Positions 45,902-59,499 of a stretch of 64,000 nt of DNA are shown one piece after another. Made by a program: the position numbers and the translations under genes. The notes beneath the pieces are model-generated. The model was given only the letters and a program-made list of their open reading frames with translations, searched no databases and was not told the origin of the DNA. The DNA lies in the NCBI RefSeq assembly GCF_002878395.1, contig NC_061119.1, positions 48,833,350 to 48,897,349 on the forward strand. Direction: 5' to 3'. The stretch's first letter is position 1. Every line of letters begins with the position of its first letter. The stretch comes from Capsicum annuum. Taxonomy: Eukaryota > Streptophyta > Magnoliopsida > Solanales > Solanaceae.

Positions 45902-48347
45902 ATAGGTAATTGAGACATGCCCCCATCTATCCCTAATCGATACATGTGAATAAAAAAGAAATAATGAATCTGGTACTAACTTGAGTCCTCGAAGTAAGAG
46001 AACTCATCACCTTCTAGAAGGATATTTTTATCTACTTGAATATAATACTTATAGTAACCACGTAAATCTACATCACCTAAAAATAGTAGAATGAAGAGGT
46101 ATGCGATCAGTACTTTGGAATGTATTATGTAAGATATCTAGTAGTCACGAAAATACTTCAAAAGATGCTTTGAATCTAAGGACATAAGCCATTTGAAAAA
46201 ATAAGTATTTAACACATATCTGAAGGTAAAAGTTGTTAGGCATAGAGAAATATTTGAATTATGATACAAAGTATTTGTAAAAATTAGAATAAAAGTGTAA
46301 ATCTTTCATATGATTTAATATTGGTGCTGAACATGATGTAAAACCATACTCAATGCTAACTAATTTCAAAGCAAATGAACTGACGTTCAATGACCCTATA
46401 TGAAATACACATATACTAATATGAAATAATAATCCTGAAAGTCATGGTTTCAAAATAAGTAAAACTAAACTGAGAATTATGTACAATTACTGAGTCTAAA
46501 AGTATGTGACGAGAACTGATACAATCACCATGTGAATAATATGTTACTGTTAATACTGTTCTACTAAACTGATTATAAGGTCATGCAAAATCTAAGTTTG
46601 ATTTGTGGGAGATACTGTTCAGAGACATATAAATATGTGAGTTAAACATGGAATTCAATGTATAAACACCATTGAAAAGGCCTAATATACCTTGGTATGG
46701 TATAAAGGATGATCTGACATAGTACTACTAAATGATGTTCAAAAGGACTAAGGTGTCAAGCTTGGTATGACAGATAAAACCTACTGTAGTGCTGTAGTTC
46801 TAGGACTTAAGGACTTTTACTAAATGTCTCATAGTAACGACAGGTGATCCTTCATCCCTTTGTCCACTTGGTTCTAAGTACTACTTATAACTAAATATAA
46901 ACTGTGATATTAAATAGCCCAATAATACTAATGTTATGGGACTGAAAGATAAGTGGTTTATCTGTAAGTATTCTAAATTATTAAATTGAAGAATTGAGCA
47001 TTCAACCAATAGGCATGAAATCATAAATCATTGGGTGTTCATAATCTACCATTACTTAAAAATGCCTTTATGGGGAAATATGCATTCATGACTTATTCAT
47101 GAACCCTGTAACTAGAGTAGTAAATTTGTTAAAGTGCAAGTCCCAAAATACTGAACATAAGTATACTGAGGATCTATAAAGTTACAGGTCTAAAAAAGTA
47201 CAGAATTTCAAGGGAAAAAAAGTCATCTAAAACTAATATAGACTGTAATCCATCAAATGATGATAAATAATGCTCACTAGTCTTAAAAACTGATAAATCT
47301 TATATAGCTTCATCATATGATTGAAATCTTAACTAATAGCATGTAGATCATGCATGGGCTTGAGAATAACGTTAATGATATAATATGGACCTAATAAATC
47401 ATGAATAATCATTAAAACACGCTCATGAATGAAAATATATCATTGGGGACTGAATTTAAGGTTAGAGTCATAATTTGGTAAAATCTCTAGTTTATGGAAA
47501 TGATAAAATTTATGAATGAAACAATAATTGAAGGATGAGGATGAATGGATATCCTCATTGAATACCTATATACCAGATTACTTTTTTATTCTTTTACTAA
47601 AGTTTGGAGGATTTGAACTTGAAGATGAAGAACCCTAATTTTACCTTGGGAGAAGTAAAATCACCTCTTTCTCTATTTTCTCTCTATGTGTTGAGTTAAT
47701 TTTGAGCTTATTGGGAATTTAGGGTGTTTTTTCATTATACTCCAACCTTAGTATAACTTAAATGATGTTGTTTTGGTGTTAAAAAGGTGGGAAAATAACA
47801 AAAACACCCGTTGAAAATGTTATAACATTCTATAATAGTCACAACTGATTTTTCAGTTGATGGACCATCAATCCCTTGACCAACATTCACTCAAGCCATC
47901 CCAAAATGACAAAACTTTGGTCTTATAGCTTAACACCAATGGCTTGATGTAACGAGCGATCGCTAGTATAATGGTTCATCACCCGAGCCGTCATACTCTG
48001 GCTGACAAACACCTTTTGGTAAACTGGGCATAACTTTTTACTTTGATATTGGGTTGAGGAGAAATAGTATTCATTGGAAAACTAATTCAATTATATATCC
48101 TTTGTTGTGTCTTGAATAAAAAATACTTCAGAATCTAGTTGTTAATATCATTTGAAGTTGACTATAGTAAGATACTTTAGAAGAAGTCAATCGGTAAGAG
48201 AGGTTTTGACTTGGCTATGAGCTAGGATTTACTTGTGGCTTTAATACATTTATAAATCACTTCTTATACTAGAAAACCATGAATTTGTATTTCCACATGC
48301 ACTTCAGGCATGGTTATAATCTTGGATTTGTTTTTCAGAGTGTGATA

Positions 48348-49374
48348 AAATCTCCCCCTTGGGTTATTCATAGTTGAAAGGTTAGGGAAAGAGGTGCATT
48401 CCCTTACATTGGATTCTACGACCTGAATGTAGATATTATGACTAAATTTATTATTTAAACTTGGAAAATTCTAAAAATTAGGGAACTTAATAGTATTGTC
48501 TGACTGACTTCTAAAGTTGTATAACTAACATAATACTGATTTCTGAATCTAGATATATTTTATACTGTGGACTGATTTAGACTGGAGTAAGGACTCAACT
48601 AAATTCACACATAGCATTGAATGAAAAGAAAGAACCTTATAGAATAGGCATACTCATGAAACTTTTGATAATAAGACTAGATGAAAAGATGGGAAACTAT
48701 AGGAGCTTGTTTGTCTTATTGTTGAACTGAATTATTGGCTATATAGACCGACTCATAATGGAGTTTATAACTCAATAGTACTCAGGGAACAAACCTATAT
48801 GTAGAACTATAAGGTGATAGATAATGACATGGAATGTCTAAGAGCCACTAAGAAAGGAATATATATTACCTTCAACCTCCTTGTTCTAGGATCTAATAAC
48901 ATTAGGGAGGGAATAATTTTGGGTATGATCTGAGGGAGATATATGAATAAGGATTATAACATTATTTGTGCATCCAAGTCTACAAATTTGAAAAGATAGA
49001 ATAGGAATGACTTAGAGTTGAACTTGAGACATAACTGGTCTGAAACTTCCAATCATGACACAAGAGTACCTTTTTCCAAAAGAAAGTATTTGAATAAAAT
49101 GTTTTAAGCAATAAGACTGATAACCTTCTAACTTTGAAAAATTCCTTAGCCATGCTCCTTCTTATGGCTACACTACACATAAATAGATGAAACTTCTAAT
49201 GCTCTTGAAGGTACACCATATATGGCTACAAAAGGCTATGTCTAGTCTAACTGAACGCCCCCACTCTATTTAATCATCAGCAAAAGATACAAGTCTCTAC
49301 CACTAAAGGGACTACATTGGTCTTAACCATGAAATTCTACATTCAATATTCACTTGGATTTATCACCCTCAAAG
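48348..49374 (-). other. Element F internal region, 3' part, noncoding
   Basis: It starts with the PPT complement at 48351-48360. No gag or pol motif is seen in any frame. It is interrupted by element G at TSD caaag (49370-49374). Confidence 0.55.
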
Positions 49375-51621
49375 TGACACGACCAGAGTCGGGACCCTAG
49401 CCACGATGGGCATTCCAAACCATAGAGGCCCGAGAACCCCTTTCTAACTAGTAATCACAAGCATAATTCATGTACTATACAAATACATAAAACAAAATGG
49501 AAACATGGTAATCTTTTATTTCAAACTACTCAATACGGAAAATGAGTTCATAAGGATTCATAAAAAACATCTAACACCAATCTTCAAAATATCTAACAAT
49601 ACTAAAATCAAACATTTGTTTGAAAATGAGGACAAGGAACCTGGTTGTAACGTAAACCATAACCAACTAAAAATATCATATAGGAACAAAATGCCTTCTG
49701 AAACAATTGAGGCTCACCAACTCTGAATATCTGTCAAGATCTACTACTTAGTGGGACCCTAGGACTAAGCCTCATATCCTGAAATATAGGGGGTTAATAT
49801 AAAATGTACTGGTATGTGAAACAACCAATAATAGCATGTTTTATTCAATATAAATGAGAGCATTTCATAATAATAGTGGACATAATATAAGTAAGAATAC
49901 ATGGGCATATTTTAGTGACCTTCAAAACAATTCTTGACAACTCTGACTTACTCTTTGTTATTCTTCTAAGCTAGTCAATCCATCGTACAATCTACAATGC
50001 CATTGGATATATGGCGACCGAACCCCTAATCTAAGTTTACCGCAAGAATTGGAGTTTTCATGATATAGTACACCCCTTTACAAGTGTATCATGGCATCAT
50101 CCTTGTATGATGTCAAAAAATTATCCCTTTTCAAATAATACCTGTATTGGCAAACCACGATTTGCAGCAATGAGACCTTGCACTCAAATGCCTTCTACGG
50201 GTAATGAACTATCTCTCTTAAGCCCAACTTTTAGTTATTTAAAGCCATGCTATAAATCATTCAATACTTATTTTGTTAAGGGCACGTTATCACCGGGTAC
50301 AGTAATACCCAGACATGCAAGTCATTCATATTACATCATAACATATCTGTAGTCTTTTTTATTTAAAGAAGTTAGATAGATGGCCACCCCAAAAGATTCG
50401 AATATTTTCTTGAGGTCATTGTTCATTCTAAACGCATGCAGATGTATACAAAATACCTTTGTGAAACACATAATCATATGATGGAAGTCTTTCTTTGTAA
50501 CATATGTATTTATTTCTCACAACAAATGAACACTTGTAAATAAGGAGAATTAACCTCTCATCATGTCATAAACCATGTCAACCAAGAGGATGTCAAGGAA
50601 CTTACTTTAAAAATCTTAATTCATGCATTCAAAATAACTCACAATTCAAATAGACAATATATTTCATGACATGAAGAGGAATTAGTTTTTCATCTCTCAA
50701 TTAAACATTTCCAAAATCGAAAACGTATATACATAAGGGACTCTAAATTGATTCCAAGAAAAATAGTTCAATAAAATATATATACTTTTATCAAAATAAT
50801 TTCATGACATGCTTTTCGAAACAATATTCAAAACCCTTCTTTACAAACATGATTAGGGATCTTCAAAATTAATAAAACAGTAAAACTTATGCCCATGGAG
50901 TCTAGAGTAGTCCCACATACCTTAATGATGAAGAAATCATGAAAAAATTGACCCTTTAAGCTTGAATGTGCAACCCTTGGTTGGTTTCTCTCCTCTTGTG
51001 CTTTTGAAGATGAATTAGTGATTTGATTTAGTTAAAACATATTTGGGAGCTTTAATTCCCTGTAATGATGTTTAGGGACAGTTATGTGATTTCTAAAGAC
51101 TTCGTTGCCTTTGAAATAACTCAAAAATGGCGTCCCTATACCGTAAAACACCAGGTGTGATGCCCAACCCATAACCTAGAACCAAGTAGGCATCACCTAG
51201 CCCATGGAATAGAAATAACGTGGGTGGCTCCTTGCCCATCGCCTACCTTAGACAGTGCCTCATTCAAACATTTATAACTTTTGACTCAGGACTCGGATTG
51301 ACGAACAGCCAAAGGCATTGGTATTAAGACTCGAAAGGCTTTAAATTTATATATAGTAGGCCACACAAATATTTATACATTAGGAGAAACATTCACTAAA
51401 AGTTGACCCTTGAAAAATCATCAAATAAAAATCAATTGATAGGAAAGTACTCAACTTAACTTTTGGCCTAAGAGATTCTTGTGCTATATATTTATCTCCA
51501 AGTATGTTTCCACACTAAGGAAATATAATTCATACTTATTTCTAAATATAAACCATTGGATTTAGGTCCACATACATTAGAAAGATGGTTCAACTTTAGC
51601 CTGAAATTACAGGATGTTATA
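49375..51621 (-). repeat. Element G 3' LTR (left copy)
   Basis: 2247 bases, collinear with 55201-57463 (for example the shared words TTACCGCAAGAATTGGAG and CACGTTAT). The right end is decayed to ATA. Confidence 0.88.
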
Positions 51622-54600
51622 TTATCTCCCCCTTGGGATAATTCGTCCCCGAATGATAGGTAGGGACTTGTTGAAGCTATAAAAGTACGGAATAAGGAAC
51701 ATAAACTCTCATTGAACATTTTTCCTCTACAAAATATTCAAAGGAATCAAAGAGCTTCATGATAACCCCTAGTAAAAAGTGTAAGCACGAAGCGTAAGAT
51801 AATAAGAATTGACATAGAGATCACCTTGCACATGATTCTAGGGATCATAATCATCACAACAAATGGTATGAGTTTATTAGGTCTAATTTTACATTGGTAC
51901 TAATCATGAAATAAGGTTTTCATGGGAAAGAGGATTAGAAGCAGTCTCTACATTATAAGGTACAACGAATAGACTTAAACTTAGAGACACTACTCATCTA
52001 CACCCTAAACAATAAATAGAATACTTCATACTTTCCAACTTACAATTTTCCCATCACACATCTAACCATAAGAGTTTGAGTTCCACTACATAATGCTTCT
52101 ATGATATAGCCTAACTCAGAGAAACGAGGTACTAGCTTAAGCTATGGGACCTTGTACTCTACATCCCATTAAGAAAATTACTTCACCTTATCACTACCAT
52201 AAAAAACACTTGAGTTTTAAATCAAGAAATACCAACCACATAACACATTTATTTGTGTTTTCATAAATCACAAAATTCAAGCCTATCATCACTACACCCA
52301 CTTCATGGATCCCCCACTAAGACTAGCAAATTTAATCACTCTCACAAAAATTTTTGCCACACATCTCCTTCCTAACTATTTCACATAACAAAAGTTCATA
52401 TCCTTCTTCCCCCTTCTCTTATAGCCTTAGCTAAAGAACTCACATAAAAATTTTCACCTTTAAGAACATCTACTCCCCTACCTAACACATTACTATGCTT
52501 CCACAACCAACATCATACTAACATATGGAGGGTCATCAAAGGACACGAACACAAACATCATATGGGAGTAACTTTGTTATATTATAACATATACTTATTA
52601 AGCTACTCAAGGTGGGACATAAGGTGAAGATATGATATGATAGACATAAAGTACTTCCTATATCAATTGTCTTGATCTTAAGCAGAGAGTCATTCGGCAA
52701 AAACACAACACAAAATGAGTACTTAGGATAGACCATAGCAAGAAACATGAGCGCTTACATCATGAGTCATATAACATAAGTTTGGAAATCATGATGTCAA
52801 TGATTGAGACAAAGACTTCTACTTAAAGTTATCAATTCTCATTTTTAGATCTGAAATAGTCATGAGTTCGCAAAACTTTCTCATTTTCGCTAATTCCGAC
52901 ATAAAATGAATCAGTAACATATGAAAACATAGTTCCTTAGAACCAAGCATGATTTTGGACACAAATTTATGGATCATGAACATCATAACATAGCGCTTAA
53001 ATACATGAAAGACTGGATTTATTGAGACATCATTGATTCTAGTATAGAGGTCGGAACATTACCTGAGCTACATAGAGAATTCAGACCATAGCCATAGGCA
53101 GGACTTGAATACATAATACATTGGTAGAATGACCTCTTAAACTGAAGTAGGATGAATATGCTAGAATAGGAATAGGTTTATCATTACTCCTCCCCGCAAC
53201 TTGTCATACTGAGAAAATTTGGGAACTACCTTAATTCACTATCTCCCCCTTAGATTAATGTCATAATCCTAGACCTGCAGACATATCCCCTCATCAAATC
53301 TATAACCATAACTCTCAATACAATGGGGGGTTAGTATACACATGAACACAACTCCCTTTGATAATTTTAATAAAAACATAAAAATTTCTTTATCAGACCT
53401 CCTCCTTCAAAGACACTAATCATAACTTTCTTCTACCCCTAAAGTCATCAACTTATGATTAACATTATCATGATCTTGGACATCCATGCTTCTTAACAAT
53501 TACCACTCTGTCTTTAACTTCTTAGGATACTAGCATCACACCTCTAATCACATAACTTACAACTTAAATTTTTTCTTAAAACAATTCTCAAAACGCATAT
53601 TGCCTACCCATATTTCCTCAATTAGACTCTAAATAATGCTATACAACAACTACCCTGACTTCTCCATACTACAAGATTAGAGAATGAAATCTAGGTACAC
53701 GTAACACTCATACATATGCTAACTTATCTAACAATATGCTTTCTCGGGGTTCAACTTATTCTTTTATACTTACGCCCTCATCCACTTAATGAATCAACCA
53801 TAATTCATCATTTTCAACACAAATCCATGACTATATATATATCATAATTTACCACTCCTTATTTCACAAGTTGCCAACCTAGGCGATTTCACACTCACAT
53901 CAAGCCTACTAATTCATTCCCACAAAACATGCATAAATTAACTTTAAGCTACTATTCTCACCACCATAATCCACATCTAAGGTTCAAGCCTATTATCTAA
54001 CAACAACAATCATATGGAGCATGCAATATACTTCACTAACCAATTGAATAGAAATATCAACCTAAGTCTCTTATTTCACTTAACTATGGCCCATAAATTC
54101 ATCCTCTCCACGACATTACTACTACACCTCAAAGTCTACTACATACCTTCTCACATGTAGTACTAATTTACAATGATTAGAGAAAAGATATCAAGGAGGT
54201 CAAATCACATAATAGGGATAGTCCATCTTAATCTTATATTATAACCTGTTACAACCTTATCAACATATTACACTTTCTCACATCATAGTTACTTACCCAT
54301 GCATACATCACGACTACCTTTAAAATTCCATATACAATAATGAGTCTATACTTATAACTTATTGGCCAATCTAACCGTTTCCATTCACAGCCTATAAGGG
54401 ATTTCTATAACCACCATAACTATCCACTCTAGGCCACTTCCCTATTTTGAATAGATAGCAATCATAGCCAAACACTTTCTCCACAAACTACCATACAATC
54501 TAAAAAAATTGTACCACATTAGTCTATCACTGTAAAATTGTAACCCATCCCTCAATCAATGATTATACAACTAAACTAGCTTCTTTACGTAAAAATAATC

Positions 54601-55200
54601 CTCATTCAGATTTGTAATCTTGTGAATTCATGTCACTAGCATCTGGACCATATTTAAGCTCATAGGTTATGACACTTTATATCACATAATACTACTCGAG
54701 TTGAAAATAATTCTCTAACATTATGTCACATATCATTACCCTTAAGCATGACTTCAATAACAAGGGTTTTGGAAAAAAAGGACTAAATACATTCCATACC
54801 TCAGGGTCAAACGAACGACTGATGAAGATAGGGTATAAGTTTAAATCAATACACTTTAAAGAACTTATGGACTCCTCTGAAGTCCTTGTGCAATTTCTTA
54901 ATTGTTTATGACTCAGTTAGAAAGTACCATATCATTTAGACTCTAAGCTTCTACACTTGAATCGACTCGACAATGAGACTTAGCTAATACAATCTAAGTA
55001 AAGAAGGAATTTAGATAACTTCCATATAGACAACACAATGACATGATCTAGATCATGAAGAAAAGAGAGATATTCCTAAATGCCTAGTAGCTTCCTCCTT
55101 ATAAATATGACAGGCTACATACCCATAAAAAGAAATCTACCCGACAAGACTTTCCAGACACCCTGGTACCATGAACTATGCTTTGATACCATATTTTTAA
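51622..55200 (-). other. Element G interior, noncoding
   Basis: 3579 bases, AT-rich and pyrimidine-rich on the plus strand. The PPT complement TCTCCCCCTT is at 51625-51634. No gene, tRNA or tandem repeat was recognised. The part next to the PBS (55060-55180) is comparable in layout to the corresponding part of F (59130-59270). Confidence 0.7.
55181..55192 (-). other. Element G primer-binding site
   Basis: GCTTTGATACCA on the plus strand, which is TGGTATCAAAGC on the element strand. It has one difference from the initiator-Met type PBS and lies 8 bases from the LTR. Confidence 0.8.
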
Positions 55201-57463
55201 TGACTCAATCTAGGACCCTGGACGCAATTCGGCATCCCAAACCATAGAGCCCTATGAACTCTTTTCTAACTAGAAATCTCAAGCATAATTCATACACTAA
55301 ACAAATATGGAAAAAAAATGAAAACATGGTTATCTTTTATTTTAAACTACTTAATGATGAAAATGAGTTTATAAGGATTCAAAAATAAACATCTAACACA
55401 ATTCTGAGAAATCTCTAACAATACTGAAATCAGTATTTGTCTGAAAACCAGGATAAGGCCCTTGGTCAGACCATAAACCAGAACCAACAAAAAATATCAT
55501 ATAAGAACAAAATGCCTTCTGAAAAAAGGAGGTTTACCAACTCTGAATATCTGTCACAATTTATTACTTAAAAGGACCGTGGGACTAAGCCTAAAATCCT
55601 AAAATATAGGGAGTTAATACAAAATGTGCTTATATGTGAAATAACCCAAAATAGTATGTTTTTATTCAATATAAATGAGAGCATTTCATAATAACAGTGG
55701 ACATAATATAATTAAAAATACATGGGCATATTTTAGTGACATTCAAAATAATTTTTTACAATGCTGACTCACTTTTTGTTATTTTTCTAAGTTAGTCAGT
55801 ACATCCTACAATCTGTAATTCCATGGATAATATGGAATACGCCCTTGACTCAGCCACCAAGCTCCCAATCCAAGTTTACCGCAAGAATTGGAGTTTTCAT
55901 GATATGGTACATCCCCTTACAAGTGTACCATGGCATCACCTTTGCTTGATGTCAAAAAATTTTCCCCTTTTGGATAATACCCGTATCGACAAACCATAAT
56001 TTCCAGTAATGAGCCGTTGCACTCAAATGCCTTCTTTGGGTAACCAACTAGCTCTATTTATACCAAAATTTAGTTCTTTAAGACAATGCTGCATACTTTT
56101 AAATCATTCAAGATTTATTCTGTTAATGGCACGTTATTACCGGGTACTATCATAAAAAGACTTGTAAGTCATTAATATTACATCACAACATATCCATATC
56201 CCTCATTAATTTAAAGAAGTCATATAGATGGCCACCCCAAAAGATACAAATATTTTCTTGAGGTCATTCTTAATTCAAAACACAGGCAGATGTATACAAA
56301 ACACCTTTCTGAAACACATAATCATATGGTGGATAGTCTTTCTTTGAAACATATGCATTTCTTTCTCACAACAAAATGAACAATTGTAAATAAGGATAAT
56401 TACCCTCTCATTATGTCATAAACCATGTTAACCACAAAGATGTTAAGGAACTTACTTTCAAAACCTTAAGTCATGCATTCAAACTAACTCACAATCCAAA
56501 TAGACAATATATTTCACAACCATAGAGGGAATTCATCTTTCATGCTCTCGATTGAACTTTTCCAAAGCTGAAAATGTATATACATAAGGGAATATAAATA
56601 AATTCCACGAAAACGAGTTTAATAAAATATATATAGTTTTATCAAAATGATTTTTTGACATTCTTTTAGAAATATTATTCAAAACCCTTCTTTACAAACA
56701 TAATTAGGGATCTTTAATATCGATAAAATAGTAAAACTTCTTCCCATGGAGTTTTGAGTTGTCCCACATACCTTAATAACGAAGAAATCGTGAAAAGATA
56801 GACCATTTAATCTTAAACATGCAACCCTAGGTTGGTTTCTCTGATCTTGTGCTTTTGAAGATGAATTAGGGATTTGATTGAGTTAAAAAGTATTTGGGAG
56901 CCTTAATTCCATGTAATTATGTTTAGGGATAGTTATGTGATGTCAAAAGACTTTACTGCCCTTGAAACAACTCAAAAATAGTGCCCCTATAACATAAAAC
57001 ATCAATTGGGTGATGCCCAACCTATGGCCTAACACCAAGTGGGCAGAGCTTAGCCCATCGCATAGACATAATATAGGAGGCACCTTGCCCATCATCTAGC
57101 TTAGACAGTGCCTCATTCAAACACTCATAGCTCTTGACTCAGGACTCAGATTGACTAACGGTCATAGGAATTGGAATGAGTACTCAAAGTCATTTAACTT
57201 GATATATAGTAGGCCATACAAATCTTTATACATTAGGAAACCCATGAAAAATTGTCAACTAAAAATCAATTGATATGAGAGTGCTCAACTTAACTTTTGG
57301 GCTAAGAGATTCTTATGGTGTATATTCATATCCGAAAATGTTTTCACACTAAGGAAATAAGGAAATATAAATCACACTTATTTCTAACTAGAAACCATTA
57401 GATTCGGGTCCATATACATCAGAAAGATGGTTTAACTTTAGCCCGAAAGTGTGAAATGTTACA
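55201..57463 (-). repeat. Element G 5' LTR (right copy)
   Basis: 2263 bases starting TGACTCAATC and ending AATGTTACA, followed by TSD caaag. Confidence 0.88.
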
Positions 57464-59286
57464 CAAAGATACACTTTTTCTTTCCACCTTAAACAATCAA
57501 ACATAAGTTCTAATCACAAAGTAACTAACCACCATAATTCCTTATCTATAGGTATATCAACAAATCATATAGGCTTATCTATAATTGCTAGCAATATCCT
57601 TCTCAAAACAGAAGGAGGGTCACAAGGATTTAGGACATGAAGATTTGAAATAACAAGGTTACTGTGAAATCTTGACTGAAGGATTTTCTTAACTTTCACA
57701 CTCGACTAGACTTGATAGGTAAACTATACTATTAGTAAACTTATTCAAGAGATCTGTTTAGGGTGCAAAAATAATATAGTGTGATCTCAAATATCATCAA
57801 GGACATATCATAAGTACTTAAAATTAAGCGTACCATAAAACATGAGAACATGAGTCATGTGTTATTTGACTTGAGACTATAATTCACAGATTCATGGAGT
57901 ATGATTCATTTTTTTGAGGTAGGTATTACTCCCTATTCTAGGAATTGAGAGTAGACATAATTTTCTATGAGATGAATGAATATAAGTAATGATCATGGAG
58001 ATGACTTATAAGACCTGAGTAACGAGTCATAATTATTGAAGAACAAGAAATATACAGATGTAGGAATGGGTCAGGTATCTACCACCCTTAACTTTATTCT
58101 AGAACTTCACTAGCATCATTACTAGAATCGCATAACCTGATTTGGTTCTTTTTTCTATCATCTCCCTATTTGATTTAAGCCATTATTCCAGGTTTGTGGA
58201 CCTATTAAATAAACTCTAAACTGAGTTGTAATCACTTCACTATAGTGGTTAGGGTATAATAGTATACATTAATACTAAATTCTCCCTGAAAGACTATATT
58301 TAAAAGTGTAAACCCGCTGATAGTACTTCCTTATGAGATACAACACTTAATATTCTATAACCCCAATAGTCAGTATGAAACAACTTAAACTTATTAACTT
58401 AGAGTCTTTTGAAGTATCACACCACCCTTAGTTCACCCTTTTTCTTTCTACAACTCTAAACTTTTTTCTCTATTTGCTTATTCATCCACATTGAATCTTA
58501 GATTCAAACACTCAACGTTTATAGCCACATAAATTCTCATACACAAATACTCATTTATTACTACTGGATAGGAATCATAAAACACTGACTCGGTCAAAAT
58601 TTTAAGAACATACTAAACTTTAACATGCTTCTCTATCTTTCTAGTCACTACTTTATCTCAATCCTGGCAAAATCATTAACATACTCTAAGTCACCTGAAC
58701 TAGTAAATCTTTCTCAAAGTGTTGTTATACAATCTACACAATACCTCTCTGGCTCTACTGATACATAATCTACTAAACCCAGATAAATATTATCCCAACT
58801 TTATTGCTACTACACATCTTGGCTTATGCTTTTAAATCTAGGTCATGTGGCCATAGGACTTTAGAAGAGATCCAAGGGCTCATTCGACATTGTCTTAGTG
58901 CACGATTTTATGAACAAGAACTAACTCTTTCACTGTTGGGAACTCAAACACTAATGGGATCCTTTTAAGCCTATGTGCAATCTTATAACTGCCTATAGGC
59001 ACTGTTTGAGAAAACTCTAGCAATAGGAAGTTAAGCTTGTTTATTTCTATTACATCAATAATAAGGCATAGTTAATAAGAATGGGGCAGTGCTTAAGTAT
59101 GTACAAGTATCTAAGAGAACATCTCTACTATATGATCTATGATATGAAAGAAAGGAAAAATTTCCTAATACCATGTAGCCTCTCAAAGAAAAGTATAGAC
59201 ATCTTAGTACCTTTCTGCAACACACTACTAGACATGACTTCATAGACAGCCTAGCTCACTTGAACCTTGTTCTCTAATACTAAGTT
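57464..59286 (-). other. Element F internal region, 5' part, noncoding
   Basis: Continues the F interior after G. No coding motif was found. The F PBS lies at its right edge (complement of TTAGTATTAGAG, 59272-59283), a decayed initiator-Met type site. Confidence 0.55.
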
Positions 59287-59499
59287 TGTCATGATCCATG
59301 ACTATACCCTGTCGTAATACAATGTTTAGAACCATGAGTGATCCAGAGCTTACCAATGATCCATGCATAATATTTGAGCAACTAATTAAAATATATATAA
59401 AATCTAAACTGACTGAGTGGAAATAAAATCATGGAATTAAACTTGTTCAATACATTTACTATTGGAAAGTTTATTATAATTTGTATTCTTAAAAGAAAG
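59287..59499 (-). repeat. Element F 5' LTR, first piece
   Basis: It starts TGTCATGATCC and matches the F 3' LTR from 42758. It is cut at gaaag (59495-59499), the presumed left TSD copy of D'; the right copy is outside the window. Confidence 0.72.

Larger units (their letters stand above)
42758..48347 (-). repeat. Element F 3' LTR (with solo LTR E' inside)
   Basis: About 2.7 kb when E' and one TSD copy are subtracted. The left edge TGCCCTGCC...GACTACCCC is the reverse complement of the D-family LTR end, so F is a relative of D. The right end GTGATA is a decayed CA end next to the PPT. The region 45907-48347 is noncoding. Confidence 0.72.
49375..57463 (-). mobile_element. Element G: complete LTR retrotransposon with noncoding interior (LARD-like), minus strand
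   Basis: Perfect TSD caaag (49370-49374 and 57464-57468). The left LTR, which is the 3' LTR in element orientation, is 49375-51621; the right one is 55201-57463; the interior is 51622-55200. The PBS and PPT complements lie at the correct inner edges (55181-55192 and 51625-51634). The 3.6-kb interior has no ORF above about 75 codons and no gag or pol motif on either strand. Large LTRs with a noncoding interior resemble the non-autonomous LARD class, which would depend on proteins from another element. An old autonomous element decayed beyond recognition is the alternative. Confidence 0.85.

Noticed and set aside
49505..50352. Two plus-strand ORFs (73 and 81 codons) in the left LTR of G
   Set aside because: The right LTR copy does not keep them open, and they run against the element orientation.
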